Counted from the stretch's first letter, positions 43,883 through 52,073 are shown. The stretch: DNA of 64,000 nt from Planctomycetota bacterium (GCA_024280755.1 JAJRPN010000006.1:62001-126000); one strand, 5' to 3'. Program-made: numbers and translations. The notes: generated by a model from the letters alone, not told the origin.

Positions 43883-44680
43883 ATGAATGATACTAGGTCT
43901 CAACAACCCGAATCTGGTGATATCCGACGCGTGAATCGGGGACCACTCCCCGAGATGTCCTATTGCCCGCCAATAGGCATCCCAACAATCCTCTATGAGG
44001 ATGAACACTTTGTGATCGTGGACAAGCAGTCTGGCCTGTTGACTGTGCCCGGGATCGCGCCCGAGAAGAAGGATTGCCTCCGCTCGCGGATCGAAGATCT
44101 TTTTCCTCTCGCGACCGGGCCGATCACTTGTCATCGGCTCGACATGTCCACCTCGGGGGTGATGATCCTCACGCTCAACCCCAACACCCATCGCAATCTC
44201 TCACGCCAGTTCGAGCAGCGAAAAGTCCACAAACGCTATGTCGCACTGCTTGAGGGGCACCTCGAACACGACACAGGCACTATCAACTGTCCGATGCGCA
44301 AAGACATGGATGTTCGCCCGTTGATGCTCGTCGATTACATCCAAGGCAAGCCTTCCGTCACGCACTACACCGTGCTTGCCCGTGAAGAGTTTGAAGGGCG
44401 AGCGGTGACGCGTGTTGAGTTTGAGCCTCAGACTGGCAGAACGCATCAGCTCCGTGTCCACGCTGCTCATCCGTTTGTCACCACAGTGGGGGAGGACACG
44501 ATGGGTACGAACGATTCAACAGAAACCGCCGGGATGGGCGCACCAATCGTCGGCGACGAGATGTACAACCCCAACGCCCAAGACACAACCACACGCCTGA
44601 TGCTCCACGCTTCGATGTTAACAATTTATCATCCAGTTACAGGCAAGCAGATGACCTTCAAAGCATCGGTGCCGTTTTAA
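43883..44680 (+). CDS. RluA-family pseudouridine synthase
   Basis: 265 residues. Converts uridine to pseudouridine in rRNA or tRNA. Motifs: ILYEDEHFVIVDKQSGLLTV, CHRLDMSTSGVMIL (catalytic Asp about 87), KRYVALLEG, RVEFEPQTGRTHQLRVHAAH and a C-terminal LMLHASMLTI. A short insertion (TVGEDTMGTNDSTETAGMG) splits the usual region before IVGDEMY. No S4 RNA-binding domain. The start at 43883 lacks a good ribosome site; the frame is open upstream but overlaps the divergent gene. Exact target base unknown. Confidence 0.9.
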   Translation: MNDTRSQQPESGDIRRVNRGPLPEMSYCPPIGIPTILYEDEHFVIVDKQSGLLTVPGIAPEKKDCLRSRIEDLFPLATGPITCHRLDMSTSGVMILTLNPNTHRNLSRQFEQRKVHKRYVALLEGHLEHDTGTINCPMRKDMDVRPLMLVDYIQGKPSVTHYTVLAREEFEGRAVTRVEFEPQTGRTHQLRVHAAHPFVTTVGEDTMGTNDSTETAGMGAPIVGDEMYNPNAQDTTTRLMLHASMLTIYHPVTGKQMTFKASVPF

Positions 44681-44690
44681 GATCCGACTT

Positions 44691-44870
44691 ATGCAAAGAC
44701 CATCATGTCCAAGTTGTCAGCAAGCAGGTTTCATTGTGAAGTCGCCGATAAATTTTTTTCGCATTGTATTGGCAGCGTTGACGGCTTCTCTTGTTGCTGA
44801 TCTTGTTCCGGTGCGTTGGAAATGCCCACAATGTGGCCATGTATTTGAAGCCACAAGTGATGGGAAATAG
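44691..44870 (+). CDS. 59-residue zinc-ribbon/membrane-segment protein
   Basis: Small open frame starting 10 bases after the pseudouridine synthase stop. It reads MQRPSCPSCQQAGF, then a hydrophobic stretch (FFRIVLAALTASLVADLVP), then VRWKCPQCGHVFEATSDGK. Two CxxC knuckles flank one hydrophobic segment, so it could fold as a single zinc ribbon split by a membrane-associated hairpin, or lie on a membrane. Same taste as the ribbon proteins at 24482, 27284 and 28000. Function unknown; the spacing and the paired CxxC motifs argue it is real. Confidence 0.6.
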   Translation: MQRPSCPSCQQAGFIVKSPINFFRIVLAALTASLVADLVPVRWKCPQCGHVFEATSDGK

Positions 44871-45224
44871 TCAAAACGGATTGAGTTCATTTTAGGGCCT
44901 CGACTTATCCTCATCTGTACCAGTAGCCAGCTTTTTTATGCCCCGTCCCGCCATCTCAATCGGCATGATCGCCAACCCAACAATCAAACAACTCGGACAC
45001 CCAGACTTCACCAATCCTGTGGAAAACATCCCCGAACGACACGCCGGTTTTGGTTCTCGTTTCTTCGCATTCCCATATCGGTTCTTGGTCTGATGATCTA
45101 ATTCCATACTCTTCAAACGTCCACGCACGCGAGATTATTCCCAAATGTTCCTACCAGCCTCCGCACCTCTGCGTGATCTTCGCGCCCTCTGCGTTCCTCT
45201 TGCTTCTCTTGGTTTTCTCGCGAG
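44871..45224. other. 354-base gap without a supported gene
   Basis: Minus-strand frames of 60-80 codons exist (one contains CPSC before a hydrophobic stretch, ending near 44892), but none has a ribosome site or family resemblance. Around 45150-45205 the sequence has a CTCTGCG-rich phrase (CACCTCTGCGTGATC ... CCCTCTGCGTTCC) of the type scattered in some genomes; it occurs once here. Confidence 0.5.
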
Positions 45225-45719
45225 TCAATAAATCAAAGCAGGCGTATGCGGTGCTGGCCAGCTAATCGCGGTCGATTCCATGAGCTTGCGAAGCTGGATC
45301 AAATCATGCTCATAAAACGCGTTGCGATCGAATGAATCCAGATCCAGCACCCCGAAGCATGACCCGTCGCTATTGAACAAAGGCAAGATGATCTCGGACT
45401 TATCCCTGGGATCACATGGGATGTAACGCTCGCCCAGATTATGCACATCGTTGACAATAATTGGGCGTTTTTTGCTCCATGCCATCCCGCACGCCCCGTG
45501 CAGTTCTATGGGAGAACACGCCGGTTTGTTTCGGGAACAGACCAGGCTCATCTGGTCGGCCTGGTCGTCCTTTTCATAGAACCCAACCCACGACACGCCT
45601 TGGTCCTTGAAGAACCGCCAAATCACATCGCACACTTCCCCCATGCGCCGCTGGCGATTTCCTTGCACACCAGAGAGTGCTCGCGCTACCGATTGATAAT
45701 CTCGTTCGTAGACAGTCAT
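45225..45719 (-). CDS. msrC: Free methionine-(R)-sulfoxide reductase-like GAF protein
   Basis: 164 residues, one GAF domain. WVGFYEKDDQADQMSLVCS, KPACSPIELHGACGMAW, VNDVHNLGERYIPCDPRDKS and FGVLDLDS follow the fRMsr pattern. The three cysteines of the E. coli enzyme (KxAC, GxCG, IxCD) are all present with near-identical spacing. Predicted to reduce free methionine-R-sulfoxide using thioredoxin, a repair step against oxidation. Element C of the palindromic family begins nine bases beyond the start codon. Confidence 0.87.
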   Translation of the reverse strand: MTVYERDYQSVARALSGVQGNRQRRMGEVCDVIWRFFKDQGVSWVGFYEKDDQADQMSLVCSRNKPACSPIELHGACGMAWSKKRPIIVNDVHNLGERYIPCDPRDKSEIILPLFNSDGSCFGVLDLDSFDRNAFYEHDLIQLRKLMESTAISWPAPHTPALIY

Positions 45720-45728
45720 GGTCGGATA

Positions 45729-45897
45729 CTAGGCCGTGTCTGATGGTTCATTCCCCACACAAGGACGCTCTCTTTTCTCCTCCCCCCGGGCTTTCCGGGG
45801 GAGGTGTCCCGAAGGGACGGAGGGGGTCTTGAAGAAGGCAATGGGCAATAGGGAATAGGCAATGGGGAAGAAAGAGAAGCCCGGGGGAGGAGAGTCG
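45729..45897 (-). repeat. Palindromic element C (inverted, truncated)
   Basis: A reverse-orientation relative of elements A and B. The outer end CTAGGCCGTGTCTGATGG at 45729 corresponds to their right end, followed by the R arm (core GGGCTTTCC, CCC-GAA-GGG mini-hairpin) and the ATTGCC-type spacer read backwards. Only CCCGGGGGAGGAGA remains of the L arm, and the second CTAG end is missing. Confidence 0.8.
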
Positions 45898-45901
45898 ATG
45901 T

Positions 45902-45934
45902 AAAAAAACGAACCCGGAAAGATCCGGGTTCGTT
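45902..45934 (-). terminator. Terminator of rpsR
   Basis: AACGAACCCGGA / TCCGGGTTCGTT with a four-base loop. On the minus strand it is followed by seven T, 40 bases past the S18 stop codon. Confidence 0.9.
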
Positions 45935-45973
45935 CAATACGGGTTTGTTCAATAGGTGTTCTTTGCAAGTTAC

Positions 45974-46264
45974 TCAGAGCGTTGCGCTGGTGAATGGGAG
46001 CAAGCCCATAAAGCGTGCCCGCTTGATTGCTCGTGCAACCATGCGTTGTTGGCGTGCGTTGGTACCAAGGCGTTTGCGGCCGTAGATCTTGCCGTTGGGT
46101 GTCATCATTCGGCGAAGTGTCTCGTGATCTTTGTAATCACAGTATTCGATGCCCTTGCCCGATTCTTTGGTAGCCTTTGGTGCCGGGCCGCCGGTAAATC
46201 GGTCGTCGCCGCCGCTGCGGTCTCTGCTGTTGCCGCCGCCTCTTGATGAGTTCATTCTGCTCAT
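45974..46264 (-). CDS. rpsR: 30S ribosomal protein S18 (bS18)
   Basis: 96 residues. Gly/Arg/Ser-rich N-terminal tail, then IEYCDYKDHETLRRMMTPNG, KIYGRKRLGTNARQQRMVAR and AIKRARFMGLLPFTS, the conserved S18 core. Primary partner of S6 on the 30S platform. It stands alone, not next to rpsF, ssb or rplI as in many bacteria. GGAG lies nine bases before the ATG. A hairpin occupies the leader (46294-46326). Confidence 0.97.
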   Translation of the reverse strand: MSRMNSSRGGGNSRDRSGGDDRFTGGPAPKATKESGKGIEYCDYKDHETLRRMMTPNGKIYGRKRLGTNARQQRMVARAIKRARFMGLLPFTSATL

Positions 46265-46293
46265 ATCGTTGATCTCCGTCTTGGACTTCGTGG

Positions 46294-46326
46294 CTTATCG
46301 ATCAGCGAACAACGCTCGATCCATAA
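46294..46326 (-). promoter_or_regulatory. Hairpin in the rpsR leader
   Basis: On the minus strand CTTAT, GGATCG, GCG pair with CGC, TGATC, ATAAG around a TTGTT loop, with one mismatch and one bulge. It is 30 bases upstream of the rpsR ATG, between the DoxX gene and rpsR, without a T tract. Candidate leader structure for autoregulation or processing. Confidence 0.4.
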
Positions 46327-46358
46327 GCGACGGATCATTGTTTTCTTGGAAGGTGAGT

Positions 46359-46913
46359 TTAGCCCCGAAAACTATCTTCAGCGACCGGCGAACCCGGTTT
46401 TGCGTCCTGAATTGCGTCCTTGGGGGTGCAATTTCGTTCTCTGAGCGTGTCAAGAGCGAGAATGCCGCCTCCACGCCAGAGCAAATAACCAACCGGGATC
46501 AGCATAATCACATCGCGGATCACCTGGCACCATCCGACGGTTGCGCTGCACACAAGGTTCACATCGCCAAAGCATGAGCAATCCGCCTCGACCGAGGGAT
46601 CAAAGATGACATGGAGTAATGCAGCAATGAAGAATATGAGCATCAGCCCAATGGCTAATGTTGCAGCCCGGGTCCAGAGCCCAAGTACGAGCAGCAAGCC
46701 GGCGATCATCTCGACCCAAGGCATTGTGTAGGCAGCGCTGATAATCAGATGCCCGTGCGTGTCGGGATCAAGAATCTTGAACCCTTTGATCGCAAAGGCG
46801 AACGCTTGGACATTGTCCCACTTCATGTACCCGGCGTACAAGAACACGCCTCCAAGGGCGACGCGCATTGGGAGTTGAAGCAAGATCGATTCGGCCCATC
46901 GTTTGGCACTCAT
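46359..46913 (-). CDS. DoxX/MauE-family membrane protein
   Basis: 184 residues, four membrane segments (LPMRVALGGVFLYAGYMKW; PWVEMIAGLLLVLGLWTRAA; LAIGLMLIFFIAALLHVI; VIRDVIMLIPVGYLLW). The CSCFGD motif is characteristic of the MauE-like branch, linked to disulfide or redox handling in the periplasm. ATG overlaps the stop of the rhodanese gene by four bases. Third gene of the DUF1573-rhodanese-DoxX set; probable role in periplasmic sulfur/thiol chemistry is inference. Confidence 0.85.
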   Translation of the reverse strand: MSAKRWAESILLQLPMRVALGGVFLYAGYMKWDNVQAFAFAIKGFKILDPDTHGHLIISAAYTMPWVEMIAGLLLVLGLWTRAATLAIGLMLIFFIAALLHVIFDPSVEADCSCFGDVNLVCSATVGWCQVIRDVIMLIPVGYLLWRGGGILALDTLRERNCTPKDAIQDAKPGSPVAEDSFRG

Positions 46914-47533
46914 GGCGAACCCTCTTCATCGTTCAAACTTGTTGGTAAACCGGCGGCAGCCCATTCGTCATACCCAACCCCCATGATCGAAAGATCGGTA
47001 TATCCGAACTGTTCGAGAATAGCTTTGGTATTGAACGAGGCGTCGCATTCGTCGCCGCCCAGGCAATAGATGACCACCTGTGCATCAGGCGGAATGCTCT
47101 GCATTTCTGCATCGCCCTCGTCGGTGAACATAGTCGCAGCCGTCAAATAGGCGGCCAACGAGATGTGCCCCTCGTCATATTCGCTACGGAGTCGAGAGTC
47201 GACAAAGTATGCCCCGTCGATCCACATCTGGTGCGCCTGGCGAAGCGTGAGCATCCCAGCGGGCACGGGGGCATCGAGCCGAGCATCGAAGTCGCCGTCG
47301 GTAGGCAACTCAGGATCATCAACCTGTGCAGGTGTCGGATCTGGTTGAAAATCAGGTAACTGATCAGGATCAGCAATCTCGGGTGTGTTGTCTTCTGGGG
47401 CTGGCTGGGTGCTTGTCGAAGCACTCGCCCCAAGGATTACGGGCAGCTCGCGCAAAAGCGAATGCCCGACCCCGGCAATATACCCGAGCCCGACAATCGC
47501 CAAGACGCCTGCGATGGTTTGAACGCATTTCAT
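46910..47533 (-). CDS. Membrane-anchored rhodanese-like protein
   Basis: 207 residues. N-terminal membrane anchor (IAGVLAIVGLGYIAGVGHSL), an acidic Pro/Asp linker (about 40-90), then a rhodanese domain: LTLRQAHQMWIDGAYFVDSR, YDEGHI and the active-site segment VVIYCLGGDECDAS with the persulfide-carrying Cys. The domain should lie outside the cytoplasmic membrane. It overlaps the DoxX gene and follows the DUF1573 gene by 43 bases. Candidate sulfur carrier working with its two neighbours. Confidence 0.87.
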   Translation of the reverse strand: MKCVQTIAGVLAIVGLGYIAGVGHSLLRELPVILGASASTSTQPAPEDNTPEIADPDQLPDFQPDPTPAQVDDPELPTDGDFDARLDAPVPAGMLTLRQAHQMWIDGAYFVDSRLRSEYDEGHISLAAYLTAATMFTDEGDAEMQSIPPDAQVVIYCLGGDECDASFNTKAILEQFGYTDLSIMGVGYDEWAAAGLPTSLNDEEGSP

Positions 47534-47576
47534 CTAGGATACTCTCTCAAATAGGATACTCTTTCAAAGCTGATTC

Positions 47577-48680
47577 TTACTCGCGGCGAAGCTGGCCATA
47601 CATCTGCACGGTGAGCTGCTCTTCGTCTTCAACATCAGTCACAATATGAAGCTGGGTGTTAAACCGTGCGGCCGAGTTAACAACCTTGCCTGTGATCTTG
47701 ACGATCCAGTCATTGCGAAGCTTCTCATCAACCGGGGTAAAGGTGTAGTTGGCATCGATGGCGATCGAGTTGGCGAGTGCACTTGAGATATTGAATGCTG
47801 AGCCAGACTTGGAGATGACATGGAACTCGCGTTCGAACTCGTCACCCACAACCATCCGCCCCATTGTTACACGGACAGGGTTCATCTTGAGATCGCCAAG
47901 CACGCGTGCAACCGCAGCGAGCGAGTAGATCGGCTTGCGTTCGTCGTTGGTACGAACAGTGATCTGGGCACGATGGTTATCTGGCTTGGCGGTATCTTTG
48001 AGCGTGAGCCTGATGATTTGCATAATCATCTTCTCGCCTTCGCGTTCGACCTCGCCGCCATCGAGTACTTCGATCGAGAACGAGTCGGTATCGTCGCCTG
48101 TTGCGCGGGTGACCTTAAATCCATCGATTCGGCCAAAGACCTTGAAGTCTTTGGAAACCGAGTTGCCCTTGACGACCGCATCAAATGGCATGATATTTGG
48201 CTCGGTAATGATCACTGCTTTGACCAACGAACGAACCATGATCGAGAGGCTTGGGGTGATGTCAGAGTCGGTAAAGACCGTGATGTTTCGTGAGATCGCT
48301 CCCTGTCTCCCCTTTGGATCGAAGGTGACTTCGATCGAGCCTTGCTCGCCAGGCATGTAGGTCTTCTTGGCGAGTTCGGGAACAGTACATCCACACGAAG
48401 GTTTGACCTGCGTGATCGTCAACGGGGCCGCGCCGGTGTTGCGGAACAAGAACGAAACCTTGCCCTTGTCGGTGTCCAAGATCTCGCCGGTGTCTTGGGT
48501 CTTGCTTGCGAAGACCAGGTTGCCCTGCCCTTGGAGTGCAGGAGAAATCAATGAGGGCATCAGAGGCGAGAGATTTTCTCTATCGAGCGACTGGGCATTG
48601 GCAGCGGTGTTTAAGCCGCTCAAGAGTGTCAAGCTGGCGATAGCCAATGCTGATGTACGAAGTTTGCGTTGCGTTTTCAT
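47577..48680 (-). CDS. Exported DUF1573-domain protein
   Basis: 367 residues. Signal peptide (to about 28, ANA). DUF1573 domain around 55-150: FLFRNTGAAPLTITQVKPSC then GCTVPELAKKTYMPGEQGSI, with the CGC cysteines and an Ig-like fold (VTFDPKGRQGAISRNITVFT). Two further Ig-like beta domains follow (about 165-270 and 275-367). ATG at 48680 has GGAG nine bases upstream; the longer frame to 48848 has no support. First gene of the three-gene set with rhodanese and DoxX. Function in the family is unknown. Confidence 0.88.
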   Translation of the reverse strand: MKTQRKLRTSALAIASLTLLSGLNTAANAQSLDRENLSPLMPSLISPALQGQGNLVFASKTQDTGEILDTDKGKVSFLFRNTGAAPLTITQVKPSCGCTVPELAKKTYMPGEQGSIEVTFDPKGRQGAISRNITVFTDSDITPSLSIMVRSLVKAVIITEPNIMPFDAVVKGNSVSKDFKVFGRIDGFKVTRATGDDTDSFSIEVLDGGEVEREGEKMIMQIIRLTLKDTAKPDNHRAQITVRTNDERKPIYSLAAVARVLGDLKMNPVRVTMGRMVVGDEFEREFHVISKSGSAFNISSALANSIAIDANYTFTPVDEKLRNDWIVKITGKVVNSAARFNTQLHIVTDVEDEEQLTVQMYGQLRRE

Positions 48681-49047
48681 CTGTTTCATCTCCGGATTCG
48701 TTTCGTCAAAGTGCTGTGCTGACCGTATTGATCCACTCATTTGTATACAGATCAGCTCGGCACATAGTTTCATGATTCTATTCAGGCTCGATCTAAAGAT
48801 CAGCATCGTTCCCATAACCCGATAAGAGATCCTATCCGCCAAATTCACATGATTGAGGCATAGATCCTGATCTATTCATAAGGAATCGAAACAACCCGAT
48901 CCTGTATTGATCAATATGCTTCACATTCAAACAAAGGCTTCCCAGACACGATCCGTACAAACCATCAGAGTCGGCGTAATCCCTCTCGACAGTACCAACG
49001 CCCGTCCGGGTACCCTATTGCAACTCAGATGAGAAAAAATCAGTTTC
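48681..49047. other. 367-base gap between two minus-strand genes
   Basis: AT-richer than flanking genes; no coding frame with support and no convincing hairpin terminator. It must hold the promoter of the DUF1573 operon and the 3' end of the M64 peptidase transcript, but neither could be placed. Confidence 0.5.
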
Positions 49048-50493
49048 TTAACACCCGCCGGTACTAAACGCGCTGAGGAACGCCGAGATATCGAAGAAGT
49101 TGAATGCGCCATCATTGTTAAAATCGGCGATACCGTCCTGAGCGTTGAAGGCGGTCAAGAAGGCCGAGATATCGAAGAAGTTGAGCACGCCGTCGCCGGT
49201 GATATCCGCAGCCAGCACACAGGCATTCACAGTAAACGATCGGTTTTCGGTCATGAAGATATCACGAATCGCTTCATTGCGAACCCAAGGCGTCGGGTCA
49301 ATCACTTCTACCCGAACGGTGTGATCGCCAGCACCCATCGTGAGTGTTGAAAGATCCAGGGTTGTCTGCTGGATCGCGCTCACGATGATCTGCTCGTCGA
49401 GATACCACAAAATCTGAAGATCATGATTCATAGGCTGCATCGGCAACACCCAAAGCGTATCGCTCGCATCAACGGTTGAGCCGTCAGCGGTGCCGTCATC
49501 GATTGGATTCACCTCTTTGTAAATCTGATGCAACAGGCGCTCTGCGCTGACCAGATTAAACGGCCGACCAAGGCTTCGCATCATCGAGTTGCTCGATGGG
49601 CGATGCACACCAAACTGCGAATAGTTCCCGCCTTCGAATGTCGTCACCGGGTTATCGAATCCGGTCATTGAGGCATCCATCCAGTAGTGCCACTTTGTAT
49701 TAAGGGCAATTTGATTGGCGCGGTTGTGAATGGAAACATCAACAGGGGCGAGTTCGCCGCCGGTATAGGTCGTTGGCCCCCCGTAGGTGTATTCATCTGC
49801 GAGATCGCCGAGCGAGTGTCCGAGTTCATGAATCGCGATATCGGCAGCCGCACTGTTCTGCCCGGCGGTCGTCCCGAGGTTACTGCTCGAATACCCTGCC
49901 CCGCCGTACTTGCTCGAGTTGGCGACCGCGATCACCTGGTCGATATCTGGCGCTGCCGCCGCTGCGTTGTAGGCTTTGGCAACACTCACGCACAAGAGCC
50001 GCTCGACCCCTGCACACCAATATTGCATATCAAGGGCGGTGTTGCGAGAGATCCCATTCACAGGATCGTTATCTACGCCAGATTCGGCAGAGATCACTTC
50101 AATTTGCGAAACCCGGAAGTATGGCTCATAGCTAGTGAACGGCTCATAGCTGAACATCGAGCTGATTACGCCGTTGGCATCGGTATGAAACTGCCCTTGC
50201 TCGCCAGCGGTATATCCATCACCAACGAGGACTACATCGACCCGGTTGTCGACAATCCCTCGGTTTGCTTGCTTTACGGCATCAACAATTTCTTTCGCAT
50301 CTTGATCCATAGGCAAGAAAAACACCCCGCCCTCAAGATTCCCATGCTCATCACCCCAGCATCCATGCACTTTCTCGAGTTGATTTTGCCCGGGGTTGAT
50401 GTTTTGTCCACTCGAACCGGGTGTAGGGCCAGCCCATGCAGATCCTGCAAAAGCGACGATAAGACCGATAGAAAGCGTATTGAGAGCGTTCAT
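49048..50493 (-). CDS. Secreted M64-family zinc peptidase with dockerin-like tail
   Basis: 481 residues. Signal peptide (1-21, AWA), an N-terminal beta region, then the M64 (IgA-peptidase) catalytic domain: VDVVLVGDGYTAGEQGQFH at its start and the zinc site HELGHSLGDLADEY, followed by HRPSSNSMMR. The last 70 residues are two EF-hand-like repeats, DITGDGVLNFFDISAFLTAF and DFNNDGAFNFFDISAFLSAF, then STGGC. This is the dockerin/GC-type ending of exported Phycisphaerae proteins. Extracellular or surface protease; substrate unknown. Confidence 0.9.
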   Translation of the reverse strand: MNALNTLSIGLIVAFAGSAWAGPTPGSSGQNINPGQNQLEKVHGCWGDEHGNLEGGVFFLPMDQDAKEIVDAVKQANRGIVDNRVDVVLVGDGYTAGEQGQFHTDANGVISSMFSYEPFTSYEPYFRVSQIEVISAESGVDNDPVNGISRNTALDMQYWCAGVERLLCVSVAKAYNAAAAAPDIDQVIAVANSSKYGGAGYSSSNLGTTAGQNSAAADIAIHELGHSLGDLADEYTYGGPTTYTGGELAPVDVSIHNRANQIALNTKWHYWMDASMTGFDNPVTTFEGGNYSQFGVHRPSSNSMMRSLGRPFNLVSAERLLHQIYKEVNPIDDGTADGSTVDASDTLWVLPMQPMNHDLQILWYLDEQIIVSAIQQTTLDLSTLTMGAGDHTVRVEVIDPTPWVRNEAIRDIFMTENRSFTVNACVLAADITGDGVLNFFDISAFLTAFNAQDGIADFNNDGAFNFFDISAFLSAFSTGGC

Positions 50494-50639
50494 CCGAGGA
50501 TTCTCCGAGTTGGCGTGTTGCAGAGATGCAAGCGAAAAGGATGTGCATGTATCGACAAGACCGCCGACACTATCTCTGCTCTGGACACAAACCTATACGA
50601 AAATCATTCTTTTGGGTTCCATTTGTTCCGAATATTTGT

Positions 50640-51992
50640 TCAGGGGCACCCTGCCTGGAAAGCGGTGAGAAACGCTGAAATATCAAAGAAGTTGAGTACT
50701 CCATCGCCAGTAAAATCGGCATTGAGATTATCTGTCTGGTACAACTGGAGGAATATCGAGATATCAAAGAAGTTATTGGCAGGATCGCCGTTCATGTCAG
50801 CAATGCATGGCCCGCTTTGCGGGGCAATAATCCCAACCCGCATCGAGTCAGCAGCGCCGGGGCCAAAGATCCCCAATTCCATCGATTTCTGCACAGGTTC
50901 ATTGGTTGAAATGAATGAAAACGAATACATCGTTCCCCATCGGATTGCATTGCCAAGGGGATTGGTGTCGAAGTCTTCATCAAGATGCCACATCGCTTGG
51001 CCACCAGTTGCATTGAGTGACCAATTCGTATTGTCAATCAGTTCGTCAACATCATCATGATACTCAACATCGTGGAAAGTATGCCCGCTCGCGGCTTGGG
51101 TATTGCCGAGAGGAACGAGGATTGAGCTGATCCCATGAACCAAGTTCTGATTATGCGCCGCGTAGTCATATCGCCACTGATCGATCCCGATGCTCATTGC
51201 TTTGGAACCAATCACAAACCGCTCGCCGCTGCCCGGGATGTTTGCTTGGGTAATCATCACGCTCGCATCTGGCATTCCGATCCCATTGCCGTGATCTCGC
51301 CAAGCGAAGATCGCAGGCTGCTCGGTATAGGTCGGGCCGACAACGCTTGCGGTCGCAGGGCCTGGTGAGAACACAACCTGGCGATAGCTCACATTGTTCG
51401 CTCTTGCTTGGTCGGTAGTTTCGCTGCTGGAAACAATTTGGGTCTCGACGAAGTACAACGCGCTTGGGTCGCTGATGTCTGCGAGGTTCACGCGGAGCCG
51501 CTTGTAGATCAAATCCCCGGTCTGCCCGATGGAAGTAAATGGATATGGATAATCACCTGTGAACGCATTCACCTCGGTGCGTGGCCCCATGCTTGGTTGG
51601 GCGCCGTGGACCGCACTTGAACTTGTGTCAGAACACCCGGCTCCCAGTGCATCAAACCCGGCGGGGGTGCATCCTAATCCGCAAGCATTGCTGGGCAATG
51701 GGATCGTTGTGTGGCGAACGAACCCAATTCCGAGTTGTTCAAGTTGTCCGTTGGCGAGTTTGTAGATTGTTTGCGAAACGATCGGATGCTCGTTGGTGTT
51801 ATCGATCCATGCCAGTTCGCTGTCGCCAATATTGCAGACGGTTGTTCCGAATGAGTATGCCATTTTGCCATCGACCAATCCAAAGGTGGCTGCCGAGGTG
51901 ATGTCGGAAACAATCAAATCTGGTTCAGCCATCGCAAAGCCTGAAGTGATGGCCAGCATGCTTAAAAGCGATCGCGTTGTGTTGCATTTCAT
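50640..51992 (-). CDS. Secreted protein with dockerin-like tail, function unknown
   Basis: 450 residues. Signal peptide (to about 22, AMA) then PDLIVSDITSAATFG, the opening of a beta-rich exported domain seen in planctomycete secretomes, with SYRQVVFSPG and HTFHDVEYHDDVDE segments. The tail has DMNGDPANNFFDISIFLQLY and DFTGDGVLNFFDISAFLTAF, ending QAGCP: the same EF-hand-like pair as in the neighbouring M64 peptidase. ATG at 51992 follows AGGAG; 11 upstream codons are not needed. No enzymatic motif recognised. Confidence 0.82.
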   Translation of the reverse strand: MKCNTTRSLLSMLAITSGFAMAEPDLIVSDITSAATFGLVDGKMAYSFGTTVCNIGDSELAWIDNTNEHPIVSQTIYKLANGQLEQLGIGFVRHTTIPLPSNACGLGCTPAGFDALGAGCSDTSSSAVHGAQPSMGPRTEVNAFTGDYPYPFTSIGQTGDLIYKRLRVNLADISDPSALYFVETQIVSSSETTDQARANNVSYRQVVFSPGPATASVVGPTYTEQPAIFAWRDHGNGIGMPDASVMITQANIPGSGERFVIGSKAMSIGIDQWRYDYAAHNQNLVHGISSILVPLGNTQAASGHTFHDVEYHDDVDELIDNTNWSLNATGGQAMWHLDEDFDTNPLGNAIRWGTMYSFSFISTNEPVQKSMELGIFGPGAADSMRVGIIAPQSGPCIADMNGDPANNFFDISIFLQLYQTDNLNADFTGDGVLNFFDISAFLTAFQAGCP

Positions 51993-52073
51993 TCGTGGTT
52001 CTCCTGGAGGCTTCCCCTCAAACACAGTGTACCAGAAAAAGAGCGATTCGTATAAACTATTCTGAGGCTCTAT

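Noticed and set aside
44892-45128. 78-codon minus-strand frame with CPSC and a hydrophobic stretch
   Set aside because: No ribosome site and no second CxxC knuckle; overlapping frames are equally open, so it is not distinguishable from chance.
45150-45205. CTCTGCG-rich phrase resembling scattered repeats of some genomes
   Set aside because: Only one copy in the window, so a repeat family cannot be supported here.
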